From contig CALMPF010000055.1 of assembly GCA_937871505.1 (NCBI GenBank), positions 1-45,089 of the forward strand: a stretch of 45,089 bases of DNA, in the 5' to 3' direction. The translations under genes were made by a program, and so were the position numbers. A model generated the notes under the pieces. It was not told the DNA's origin. It saw only the letters and a program-made list of their open reading frames with translations, and did not search any database. This stretch comes from an uncultured Planctomycetia bacterium (GTDB taxonomy: Bacteria > Planctomycetota > Phycisphaerae > Phycisphaerales > SM1A02). Of the stretch, positions 25,436 through 32,456 are shown piece after piece (position 1 is the stretch's first letter; every line of letters starts with the position of its first letter).

Positions 25436-26323
25436 ATGCCCCTGATCGTCGACACGTACAACGTCCTGCACGTCACTGGCGTGCTGCCCCCGGCGCTTGC
25501 CGGGCTCGATGTCGATCGGCTTGCGGTGCTGATCGCGCAGAGCCGCTATCGGTGGGAGACGACGTGGCTCGTCTGCGATGGCGCGCGACCAGCCGCGTGG
25601 CGAGCGCGCGGCGGATCCTGGGGGTCACGTGGGCGCGGGGCAGCGGAAGGCAGCGACTCGCGCGGCGGAGCCCGGTCGTCCAGCGGCGCAGGGCAGGAAC
25701 CCCGGTCGGGCGGCGCTGCGCGGAGCGACGACGGTGAAGGCGACGCCGCCCCCGCCGGCGCCGCGCGGAGCGACCGGCGAGCGACCATGAGGGGGCGGAT
25801 CGTCACGCATTACGCCGGGCCCGGCCGCGAGGCAGACGAGTGCATCGGACGGATGATCGACGCCTCAACGCATCCGCGCCGGCTGACCGTGGTCTCCTCG
25901 GATCGGCAGGTGCAGCGAATGGCCCGCCGGCGGCGCTGCACGACCGTGGCATCGGAGACCTTCCTCGCGCTGCTCGCGGAGGATCACCACGCCGCAGCGC
26001 GGGCGTCGACGGGGAGCCGTGCGGCCTTCCCCGCGCAGTCGATTCCGCTTGACCGCAGGCAGGTGAATCGCTGGATCGATCTCTTCGGCCTTCAGGGCGA
26101 CTGGCTCGAGATCCCCGCGTCGGCCGCTCCGCAGGCGCCGGCTGAAGATCCTCGTGCGCCTCGCGGCGAGCCGGCGGCGGACCTCGCGCCGCGGCGCCCG
26201 CTCGAAGGCGTGACCTCGCTGGATCAGATCGACCCCGCGGAACTCGATCGCTTCGACATGGCAGAGTGGCTCGGCGTCGTCCCGCCGCCGTCAGGGCCGA
26301 AGGAAGGGCGCGGCGACCGATGA
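25436..26323 (+). CDS. YacP-like NYN domain protein (putative RNase)
   Basis: A 295-residue protein with an NYN (PIN-like) fold of the YacP/DUF901 type, whose relatives cut or process RNA. It opens with LIVDTYNVLH (acidic D6), has VCDGARP near residue 48, and later READECIGRMI and VSSDRQVQRMA, which supply the acidic residues of a metal site. A Gly/Arg/Ser-rich insertion of about 55 residues (about 55-115) splits the domain, and a C-terminal extension adds a helical segment and an acidic Pro-rich part. Family members are usually about 170 residues, so this is clearly enlarged. The stop overlaps the start of the DUF2314 gene (ATGA). RNase activity is inferred. Confidence 0.78.
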   Translation: MPLIVDTYNVLHVTGVLPPALAGLDVDRLAVLIAQSRYRWETTWLVCDGARPAAWRARGGSWGSRGRGAAEGSDSRGGARSSSGAGQEPRSGGAARSDDGEGDAAPAGAARSDRRATMRGRIVTHYAGPGREADECIGRMIDASTHPRRLTVVSSDRQVQRMARRRRCTTVASETFLALLAEDHHAAARASTGSRAAFPAQSIPLDRRQVNRWIDLFGLQGDWLEIPASAAPQAPAEDPRAPRGEPAADLAPRRPLEGVTSLDQIDPAELDRFDMAEWLGVVPPPSGPKEGRGDR

Positions 26324-26958
26324 ACGCTCCGCAGCGGGGAGGGTCCGCGCCCGGGCGTCGAGGGGTGCGCCGCCGGCGGCGCACGCTCGCCGCTGCGTGC
26401 GCTGCGATCCTCGGTGCATCCTGCGACCAGTCGGCCCCGCGGCCTCCGACGGAAGACCATCGGCCGCGCGACACGCGAGAGCTGCGCTGGATCGACGATC
26501 GACGCGGGGCGATCGCCACGATCGAGTCCGAGATGCTCCGGGCCGAGCTCGCTGAAGCGAGCGCAGAGGCGCGGCGGATGGCCGCGGAGGCGCGGCGGCG
26601 CTGGCTCGCCGCGCCGATCGGGGAGCGCTCTCGATGGGCGATCAAGTGGGCCGCGCCGGTCCGGCGCGGAGAGGGAGCCGGAACGGCCGAGCATCTCTGG
26701 CTGGAGCCCTCGGCCTGGCACGAGGAGCGCATCGAGGGGTTCCTGCTCAATGCTCCCAGGCGATCCGTCGGCTTCGCCGAGGGCGATCTTGTGAGCGTGC
26801 CGCTGATCGAACTCAGCGACTGGATCGAGTCGTCGGAGGAACCGGCCGTGGAGTTGATCGCTCGACTCGTGGCGCTCCCGCCTGACGCGGAGGAACCGCC
26901 GCGCCATCGCGGCGGCTTCACGGTGGAAGTGCTGCGGCGGCATCTCGCGCCGGAGTGA
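26320..26958 (+). CDS. DUF2314 domain lipoprotein
   Basis: A 212-residue protein. After a very basic N-terminus (RRGVRRRRR) there is a short hydrophobic stretch ending LGASC at residue 35, a good lipoprotein signal. A helical Ala/Arg/Glu-rich segment (about 55-95) leads to a DUF2314 domain (about 100-180) with EHLWLEPSAWHEERIEGFL, then LNAPR, a GDLVSVPL strand and SDWIE. DUF2314 proteins are poorly characterised, and membrane-anchored versions are not common knowledge to me. The start overlaps the NYN stop by 4 nt, implying translational coupling. The tail is Pro-rich and basic. Confidence 0.72.
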   Translation: MNAPQRGGSAPGRRGVRRRRRTLAAACAAILGASCDQSAPRPPTEDHRPRDTRELRWIDDRRGAIATIESEMLRAELAEASAEARRMAAEARRRWLAAPIGERSRWAIKWAAPVRRGEGAGTAEHLWLEPSAWHEERIEGFLLNAPRRSVGFAEGDLVSVPLIELSDWIESSEEPAVELIARLVALPPDAEEPPRHRGGFTVEVLRRHLAPE

Positions 26959-27064
26959 CCTCGCGCGCGACGGCGACGCCCCCCGGCCTGCGCCGCGCCT
27001 CCACCGGCCGATTCACGCGCGGAACCCTCTGCGCACCGGTCTCCGCTGCGTACTCTCCCACGCC

Positions 27065-27523
27065 ATGCGCGACCGATCGACCAACGCTTCCGGGCCGCCC
27101 GCCGGCGCCCGCGCGGAGGGCGCTGCGCCGCCGCCTGCGTCGCTCGGTCGAAGCACGCGCCAGCGCAGGCTGATCGTCGCGCTGCTCGAGCGGGCCCGGC
27201 GCCCGCTGTCGCCGGCGGAGCTGGTCGCGGCGGCGCGGGAGCAGCTTCCGACCATCGGCGTCAGCACGATCTACCGGACCATTCGCGCCCTCGAGGAGGC
27301 GGGCGAGATCGTCGCTGTGGAGATTCCGGGAAGGGCGTCGCGATACGAGCCCTCCGCCGCGGCGAGTCGTCACCACCACCACTTCCACTGCCGGTCGTGC
27401 GATCGTCTCTACGACGTTCGCGGCTGCCCGGGCGACATGGAGGAGCTGCTGCCGCACGGCTTCGCGCTTGAGGAACACACGATCCTCCTCTCCGGACGCT
27501 GCGAAGCCTGCAATCAGCCATGA
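27065..27523 (+). CDS. Fur family transcriptional regulator
   Basis: A 152-residue metal- or peroxide-responsive repressor of the Fur/Zur/PerR type. The winged-helix DNA-binding domain (about 30-85) has TRQRRLIVALLE and the recognition helix region GVSTIYRTIRALEEAGEI. The dimerisation domain has a His-rich start (SRHHHHFHCRSC) followed by DRLYDV. A second Cys pair at the end (GRCEAC) fits a structural zinc site with the first (HCRSC). An N-terminal extension of about 25 residues is unusual. The metal it senses cannot be told from this. The stop overlaps the start of the DCC gene by 4 nt, so the two are probably coupled. No target site could be recognised upstream. Confidence 0.85.
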   Translation: MRDRSTNASGPPAGARAEGAAPPPASLGRSTRQRRLIVALLERARRPLSPAELVAAAREQLPTIGVSTIYRTIRALEEAGEIVAVEIPGRASRYEPSAAASRHHHHFHCRSCDRLYDVRGCPGDMEELLPHGFALEEHTILLSGRCEACNQP

Positions 27524-28017
27524 GCGATCCGCGGCCCGCCCACCCGCCGGCGGAGGGTGCTCGATGCGACGCGGCGCTCGGTCCGGTCGTCCTCTATGAC
27601 GGCGCCTGCGGCCTCTGCGCCCGCTCGGTGCGGTGGATCCTGCGCCGCGACCGCCGAGGCGTCTTTCGCTTCGCATCGGTGCAGTCGTCCATCGGCGCCG
27701 AACTGGTCGCGACCGCATGCACGCCGGAGCAGGCGGCCGTCGCGCGGGGGCTCGAGGGGATCGTCCTCATCGATGGAACCAAGGCCTTCGTGCGCTCCGA
27801 TGCGTGCGCAGCGATCGCCCGACGGCTTCCCTTCCCGTGGTCCCTCGGAGCCTGCCTCGCGCTCGTTCCGCGCGCCGTGAGGGAGGCGGCGTACGGCTTC
27901 GTCGCAGCGCGACGGCACCGCTGGTGGGGCCCGCCGGAAGCCTGCGAAGCGCTCCGACCCGAGTGGCGAGCGCGCCTTCTCGACCGCGCGGAGCGTCGCG
28001 GTCGAGACGCGGAGTGA
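27520..28017 (+). CDS. DCC family thiol-disulfide oxidoreductase (DUF393)
   Basis: A 165-residue thioredoxin-like protein of the DCC/DUF393 family. The signature YDGACGLC lies at residues 26-33, giving a CxxC redox pair (C30, C33). It is followed by ARSVRWILRRD, the FRFASVQS strand, and an IVLIDG strand with a central SDAC. The C-terminus has the family's WxxRxxL-like end (EWRARLL). The role is presumed redox, with no known substrate. The ATG at 27520 overlaps the Fur-family stop (ATGA), so the regulator may control it or share its regulation. A cyclophilin gene follows 50 bp on. Confidence 0.88.
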   Translation: MSDPRPAHPPAEGARCDAALGPVVLYDGACGLCARSVRWILRRDRRGVFRFASVQSSIGAELVATACTPEQAAVARGLEGIVLIDGTKAFVRSDACAAIARRLPFPWSLGACLALVPRAVREAAYGFVAARRHRWWGPPEACEALRPEWRARLLDRAERRGRDAE

Positions 28018-28067
28018 GAGCCGGACCGAGGAAGCGGCCTCGCCCCGTCGGCGCACTATCCTCGCCC

Positions 28068-28568
28068 ATGACCACCCCCTATCCGCGCGCAACCATCGAG
28101 ACCGACAAGGGCTCCATCATCGTCGAGCTCTGGGACGATGTCGCGCCCCGGCATGTCGAGAACTTCCTCAAGCTGGCCCGCCGCGGCTTCTACGACAACG
28201 TGATCTTCCACCGGGTCATCCCGGGATTCGTGATCCAAGGCGGCTGTCCCAAGGGCGACGGCACCGGCGGACCCGGCTGGCAGGTCCGCGCGGAGTTCAA
28301 CGACCGCGAGCATCACAAGGGCGTCCTGAGCATGGCGCGATCCGCGCATCCCGACTCAGCGGGCAGCCAGTTCTTCATCTGCCTCGGTCGCGAGCATTGC
28401 GGTCATCTCGACAAGCAGTACACGGCCTTCGGCAAGGTGATCGAGGGGCTCGAAGTGGTCGATGCGATCGCCGCCGTCCCGGTCGACGAGCGGAGCGGGC
28501 GCCCGACGGGGTCTCCGCCGCGGATGCGGCGCGTGGTCGCGCTTGACGAGCCGACGAAGGAAGCGTGA
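28068..28568 (+). CDS. Cyclophilin-type peptidyl-prolyl cis-trans isomerase
   Basis: A 166-residue cytoplasmic-type cyclophilin that speeds proline isomerisation during folding. Conserved segments are GSIIVELWDDVAP, NVIFHRVIPGFVIQGG (with the catalytic Arg at residue 49), GWQVRAEFN, MARSAHPDSAGSQFFI and QYTAFGKVIEG. The ATG at 28068 gives the usual family length, while longer in-frame readings add a non-protein-like N-terminus. There is no signal peptide. It follows the DCC gene by 50 bp and may share the transcript. The 3' side has a GGCGGC/GCCGCC hairpin and a G-run repeat. Confidence 0.95.
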   Translation: MTTPYPRATIETDKGSIIVELWDDVAPRHVENFLKLARRGFYDNVIFHRVIPGFVIQGGCPKGDGTGGPGWQVRAEFNDREHHKGVLSMARSAHPDSAGSQFFICLGREHCGHLDKQYTAFGKVIEGLEVVDAIAAVPVDERSGRPTGSPPRMRRVVALDEPTKEA

Positions 28569-28587
28569 TGAGGCGGCAGCGCGCCAC

Positions 28588-28604
28588 GGCGGCCCCACGC
28601 CGCC
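28588..28604 (+). terminator. Hairpin after the cyclophilin gene
   Basis: GGCGGC (28588-28593) pairs fully with GCCGCC (28599-28604) around a CCCAC loop, 20 nt after the cyclophilin stop. It runs straight into a run of ten C (28603-28612) instead of a U-tract. Confidence 0.4.
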
Positions 28605-28626
28605 CCCCCCCCGAGTGGTGAGTGGT

Positions 28627-28664
28627 GGGTGGTCGGTGGTGGGTGGTGGGTGGTGGGTGGTGGG
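28627..28664 (+). repeat. Heptamer tandem repeat GGGTGGT with G-quadruplex potential
   Basis: Three exact GGGTGGT units (28641-28661) plus a partial unit (28662-28664) follow degenerate copies from about 28615. Five GGG runs lie at 28627-28629, 28641-28643, 28648-28650, 28655-28657 and 28662-28664. The last four are separated by TGGT loops. The repeat lies in the 281-bp gap between two converging genes, so a read-through cyclophilin transcript would carry it in its 3' region. Confidence 0.85.
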
Positions 28665-28849
28665 CGTTGATCCACCGCGCTCGCGTCGCTGCGGCGGTGG
28701 CGTCGACGAATCTTCGCGGCATCGAGGAGCGTCGTCGCATCGCGGCCGGGCCGGTTCGGTCCGCCCGACCCGGCGCTCCCCTCGCCGCTCCGCGCGCAGC
28801 AGCCTGCCCCACCCAGCAGGCGCGATGACGCCCTTCCTGCCGGGAACGC

Positions 28850-29965
28850 TCAGCCTGGGAAGATCGACCGACCGGTCCTGGGAAGCTCGTAGGCCGTCAG
28901 ACGCAGCCAGACCTCGTCGCGAAAGCGGAGCACGCGGCCGGTGACGAGGACCGGGATCGGATCCTGCGCGGCGCGAACGCTGCGCTCCGCGCGTTCAAGC
29001 ACGGCGCTGGGGAGGATCCGCATCGACTCCTCGGGCGTCCCGCCATCCGCCGAGACGGGAACGAAGCGCCAGCCGCCGCGGTCGTTGTCGCGCACGATCG
29101 TGCCGCGCCGGGCGACGACAAGCGTCTCCTGCGGCGGAGCGGGGCCCGCATCGATGGGGCCCTCGATGGCGGCGGAGAACTCTGGGAGGGCGATCTCGCG
29201 CGGCGGAAGCACCTCGATCGGGACTGGCACGGCGCCGATCCGATCGCGCAGCATGCGCTCGATCGCGTCGGACTCCTCCGAGGGCGGCGCTGCGGGCGGA
29301 TCGGGAATCCCGGCGCCGCCGACCGCCTCGGTCGGCTTCGCAGCGTCGGCCTCCGAAGTCGGTTCGACCGGATCCCACGGCTCACCCGGCGCGAGCGTCG
29401 GGGCTGGAGGCTGCGGCGGGGTCGTCAGCGCCCCGATCGGCGGGGGCGGCTCCGCCGGGACTGTCCATCCGGCGCGCCGCAGCGGCACGACAAGCTCGGG
29501 AAGGACCCAGTTCCGGCCGCGATACGCCAGCAGTTCACCGCTGAGCTCGACCTCGAGTCCGCGGTCAGGAATCGCGATCGAGGCGACGCGCTCGAGCGCC
29601 GGCGACGGGGCGAGCGGCACCGCCCGCTCGAACGCGCTCCCGAAGTCGCGCGGGAGGAACTTCCAGAGACCGTCGTCGCTCTCCGGGAAGAGGGTTCCCG
29701 GCGTCCGGATCATGTACGTTCCTTCCGGAAGCAGGACGCGCTGCCCTGCGATGAGCAGTCGCCGGATCGGCACCGGGGCGGTGCGGCGCGGCTGGGCCTC
29801 GGCTGCTTCATGCTCGGCCGGGGGCGATGGAGCGGCCGCATCCGGCATCCGCGGCGGCTCGCGCTGCGACCGCGACGCGATCTGGGCGGAGTCCGCCGGG
29901 GGCTGGATCCCGGGCCCGGCGATCATCAGCGAGGCGGCGGCAGCGGCGGCGAGGAGGCCGGACAC
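28850..29965 (-). CDS. Secreted protein of unknown function with internal duplication
   Basis: A 371-residue protein, start GTG, with a short hydrophobic N-terminus (LLAAAAAASLMIAG) that suggests export. I do not recognise the family. Two similar segments are visible. In the first (about 65-165), GTYMIRTPGTL, GLWKFLP, PSPALERV, LSGELLAYRGRNWVLPEL occur in order. In the second (about 275-365), GTIVRDN, GGWRFVP, PSAVLERA, VTGRVLRFRDEVWLRLTAYEL occur in the same order. They flank a Pro/Ala-rich linker (about 165-265). The gene ends the leftward exopolysaccharide run, 35 nt after the WecA-type gene, so a periplasmic or envelope role in that locus is plausible. No catalytic motif is seen. Confidence 0.65.
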   Translation of the reverse strand: MSGLLAAAAAASLMIAGPGIQPPADSAQIASRSQREPPRMPDAAAPSPPAEHEAAEAQPRRTAPVPIRRLLIAGQRVLLPEGTYMIRTPGTLFPESDDGLWKFLPRDFGSAFERAVPLAPSPALERVASIAIPDRGLEVELSGELLAYRGRNWVLPELVVPLRRAGWTVPAEPPPPIGALTTPPQPPAPTLAPGEPWDPVEPTSEADAAKPTEAVGGAGIPDPPAAPPSEESDAIERMLRDRIGAVPVPIEVLPPREIALPEFSAAIEGPIDAGPAPPQETLVVARRGTIVRDNDRGGWRFVPVSADGGTPEESMRILPSAVLERAERSVRAAQDPIPVLVTGRVLRFRDEVWLRLTAYELPRTGRSIFPG

Positions 29966-30000
29966 GCGGCGATCGTACCACGGCCTGCGGCGCTCGCTCG

Positions 30001-31332
30001 CTACGCCGGCTCACCGGCGCGGACGGCGCGCTCGACGGCGCGCCGGATCTGCTCCCGGCGCGCCGACTTCACGCCCACCGCGGCGATGAACCCGAAGATC
30101 ACGATCGCGATCGCGTAGATCACGCGCACGCGCAGATCGGAGATCAGGACCAGCGCCGCGAGCGTGACCCCGAGGATGGTGAACAGCCCGGCGATTCCGT
30201 AGAGGGCGAAGACCGCCTTGCGGACGGTCCCGAGCGTCCGCTTGAGCTGGTGGTGGATGTGCTGGTCGTCCGCCGCGGAGAGGCTGACGCCGGCAAGCAC
30301 CCGGCGGATGATCGCGAGCACCGTGTCCATGATCGGCAGGGCGAAGATGATCAGCCCGGCGAAGACCAGGTGGGTCTGTCCGTGCTCGCCGAACATCAGG
30401 ATCACGACGATGCAGAGATAGCCCAGCAGGAGGCTCCCGCAGTCGCCGAGGAAGATCGATGCGGGGTTGAAGTTGTGCGGCAGGAACCCCAGGACGGCGC
30501 CGAGCAGCGCGAAGCCGAGCACGAGGCGGGCGCCGGTGAACTCCCCGGCCTCGCCTTCGAAGGGCACCATCGCCATGAGCACGCTCACCGCGATCAGGCC
30601 GGTCGCCATGATCGCCACGACGCCGGAGAGCAGGCCGTCCAGGCCGTCGATCAGGTTGGTCGCGTTGCAGGCGCCGAGGACGGCCATCGCGATCAGGAGC
30701 GTGCCCGCCCAGTAGATCAGGTCGACCTGATCGCCGAGGAGCGGAACGTCGACCGGGAGCGTCCAGGAGAGACGGGACGTTCCGAGGACCGGATCGAGAT
30801 AGGGAGCGAGCGGACCGAGCACTCCCGCCGCGACCCGGACCCCGATGTCCTGGATCGCCAGCGCCGCGGCGGCGACGAGCTGCCCCATGATCTTCAGCCG
30901 CGGATCGAGCTTGAGCACGTCGTCCGCGAGTCCCGTGACGGCGATCACCACCATGCCGACCACGACCGCGAGCGGGACGGGGTCGTAGCGCGCGGTCGTC
31001 GAGTCGAACCAGACATAGCTCGTGGCGATGGCGACGGCGACGCCGATGAACACCGCGACGCCTCCGAGATAGGCCACGGGGTAGTCATGGTGCTTCCGGT
31101 GCCGGTCGGGATGGTCGATGATGTTGAGCTTCACCGCGACGACGCGCACCAGCGGCGTCGCCAGCAGCGTCGCGAGGAACGCGGCGACGAAGAGAACGGT
31201 GTAGCTGTTGACGATCTCCAGCAGGCGGGCCGGGCCGAACGAGACCTCGCTCGCGTCGAGTTCCGGCACGCCGGCCAGCAGGGCGCCGAGCAGCGCACCC
31301 GGCGCTGCGCCGGGAAGCACGGCCGCGATCAT
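30001..31332 (-). CDS. WecA/MraY-type undecaprenyl-phosphate sugar-1-phosphate transferase
   Basis: A 443-residue polytopic membrane enzyme that starts lipid-linked glycan synthesis by moving a sugar-1-phosphate from a UDP-sugar to undecaprenyl phosphate. Family motifs appear in order: AYLGGVAVF, TGLADD, CNATNLIDGLDGL (about 220-232), IFLGDCGSLLLGYL (about 288) and the cytoplasmic His motif DDQHIHHQL (about 352). About ten or more hydrophobic helices are spread through the protein. Motifs fit WecA/TagO more than MraY. The start overlaps the stop of the epimerase gene by 4 nt (ATGA), so translation is probably coupled. It should supply the first sugar of the polysaccharide made by this locus. 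Confidence 0.92.
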   Translation of the reverse strand: MIAAVLPGAAPGALLGALLAGVPELDASEVSFGPARLLEIVNSYTVLFVAAFLATLLATPLVRVVAVKLNIIDHPDRHRKHHDYPVAYLGGVAVFIGVAVAIATSYVWFDSTTARYDPVPLAVVVGMVVIAVTGLADDVLKLDPRLKIMGQLVAAAALAIQDIGVRVAAGVLGPLAPYLDPVLGTSRLSWTLPVDVPLLGDQVDLIYWAGTLLIAMAVLGACNATNLIDGLDGLLSGVVAIMATGLIAVSVLMAMVPFEGEAGEFTGARLVLGFALLGAVLGFLPHNFNPASIFLGDCGSLLLGYLCIVVILMFGEHGQTHLVFAGLIIFALPIMDTVLAIIRRVLAGVSLSAADDQHIHHQLKRTLGTVRKAVFALYGIAGLFTILGVTLAALVLISDLRVRVIYAIAIVIFGFIAAVGVKSARREQIRRAVERAVRAGEPA

Positions 31333-32387
31333 CGGCGCTCGCCCCTGCCCCCATTCGCGGTTCCGCCGGGCGCGACCGCGGCGCTTGCGACGCCTTCTTC
31401 CGACCCCGCCCCGCGCAGGTGCGCCGCGATGTCGAGGATCGTCTGCCGCAGCGGGATCCTCGGATCGAACCCGATCGCCGCGCGGATTCGCGTCAGGTCG
31501 GGCTCGCGGCGGCGGAGATCGTCGAACCCGGGTCCGAAGGCGCTCTCATACGGCACGAGCACGATCGGCGACGCGCTTCCGAGCGTCTCCCGGACGAGCT
31601 CGGCCAGGGCGCCGATCTCGATCGAGCGGTCGTTTCCGAGGTTGAAGACGCGACCGTGGCACGCGGACTCGGCGAGCAGCCTCGGCAGGGCGGGAACGGC
31701 GTCTCGGACATCGCAGAAGCAGCGGCTCTGCCGGCCGTCGCCATGGACTTCGATCGGCTCGTCGGCCAGCGCCCGCGCGACGAAGCGCGGAAGCACCATC
31801 CCGTACTCTCCCACCTGCCGCGGTCCCACGGTGTTGAAGAAGCGGACCACCACGGCGGGCAGCCCTCGCTCGCGGTGGCAGGCGAGGGCGAGATACTCGT
31901 CGATCGCCTTGGAGCAGGCGTAGGACCAGCGGCTGAGCGTCGTCGGACCGTAGACGACGTCGTCCTCCTCGCTGAAGGGCGTCTTGACGCCGCGACCGTA
32001 GACCTCGCTCGTCGAGGCGATCAGGATCGGCGTGCGGGCGTCGCCCGCGAAGTGCAGGATCGCCGAGGTCTCAAGGACGTTGGTCTCGATGGTGTGGATC
32101 GGCCGCTCGACGACCAGCCGCACGCCGACCGCCGCCGCGAGGTGGTAGATCTCGTCGAAGTCGCCGGGTCGCAGGCCGCGCAGCGCCTCGCTCACCCCGG
32201 ACTCGATGAGGTCGATGCGCCCTTCGAGACCTCCCAGGTTGGCGCGGCGCCCGGTCGAGAGGTTGTCGACGATGGTGACGCGGTCGCCTCGCGAGAGCAG
32301 GAGCTCGACGAGGTGACTTCCGATGAAGCCGGAGCCGCCCGTGACGAGGATGCGGCGCTTCGAGGCGTTGGGGGTGGGGACGGACAC
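31329..32387 (-). CDS. NAD-dependent sugar epimerase/dehydratase (extended SDR)
   Basis: A 352-residue extended short-chain dehydrogenase acting on a nucleotide sugar. The NAD-binding TGGSGFIG is at residues 16-23, the aspartate DNLSTG at 41-46, the catalytic Ser in STSEVYG near 125-131, and Y156-x3-K160. The C-terminal part has FFNTVGPRQ and HGDGRQSRCFCDVRDAV, as in UDP-glucuronate decarboxylases and UDP-glucose epimerases. Product specificity cannot be fixed. The start is a GTG. It lies between the Wzc-like and WecA-type genes and probably supplies a sugar for the polysaccharide. Its stop overlaps the next start by 4 nt. Confidence 0.9.
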   Translation of the reverse strand: MSVPTPNASKRRILVTGGSGFIGSHLVELLLSRGDRVTIVDNLSTGRRANLGGLEGRIDLIESGVSEALRGLRPGDFDEIYHLAAAVGVRLVVERPIHTIETNVLETSAILHFAGDARTPILIASTSEVYGRGVKTPFSEEDDVVYGPTTLSRWSYACSKAIDEYLALACHRERGLPAVVVRFFNTVGPRQVGEYGMVLPRFVARALADEPIEVHGDGRQSRCFCDVRDAVPALPRLLAESACHGRVFNLGNDRSIEIGALAELVRETLGSASPIVLVPYESAFGPGFDDLRRREPDLTRIRAAIGFDPRIPLRQTILDIAAHLRGAGSEEGVASAAVAPGGTANGGRGERR

Positions 32388-32456
32388 GTTGCTTCGGGGG
32401 ACGGAGCTGGAAGCGCGAGGCGCGGAGGGACGATGACGGCGATATTCCGCGCGCCG

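Noticed and set aside
24909..25445. Possible small protein genes between rpsU and the NYN gene
   Set aside because: The frames are Arg/Gly/Ser-rich with no domain, no good start signals and no consistent codon bias.
28603..28612. Run of ten C as a possible frameshift site
   Set aside because: It lies outside any supported coding region, 35 bp after the cyclophilin stop.
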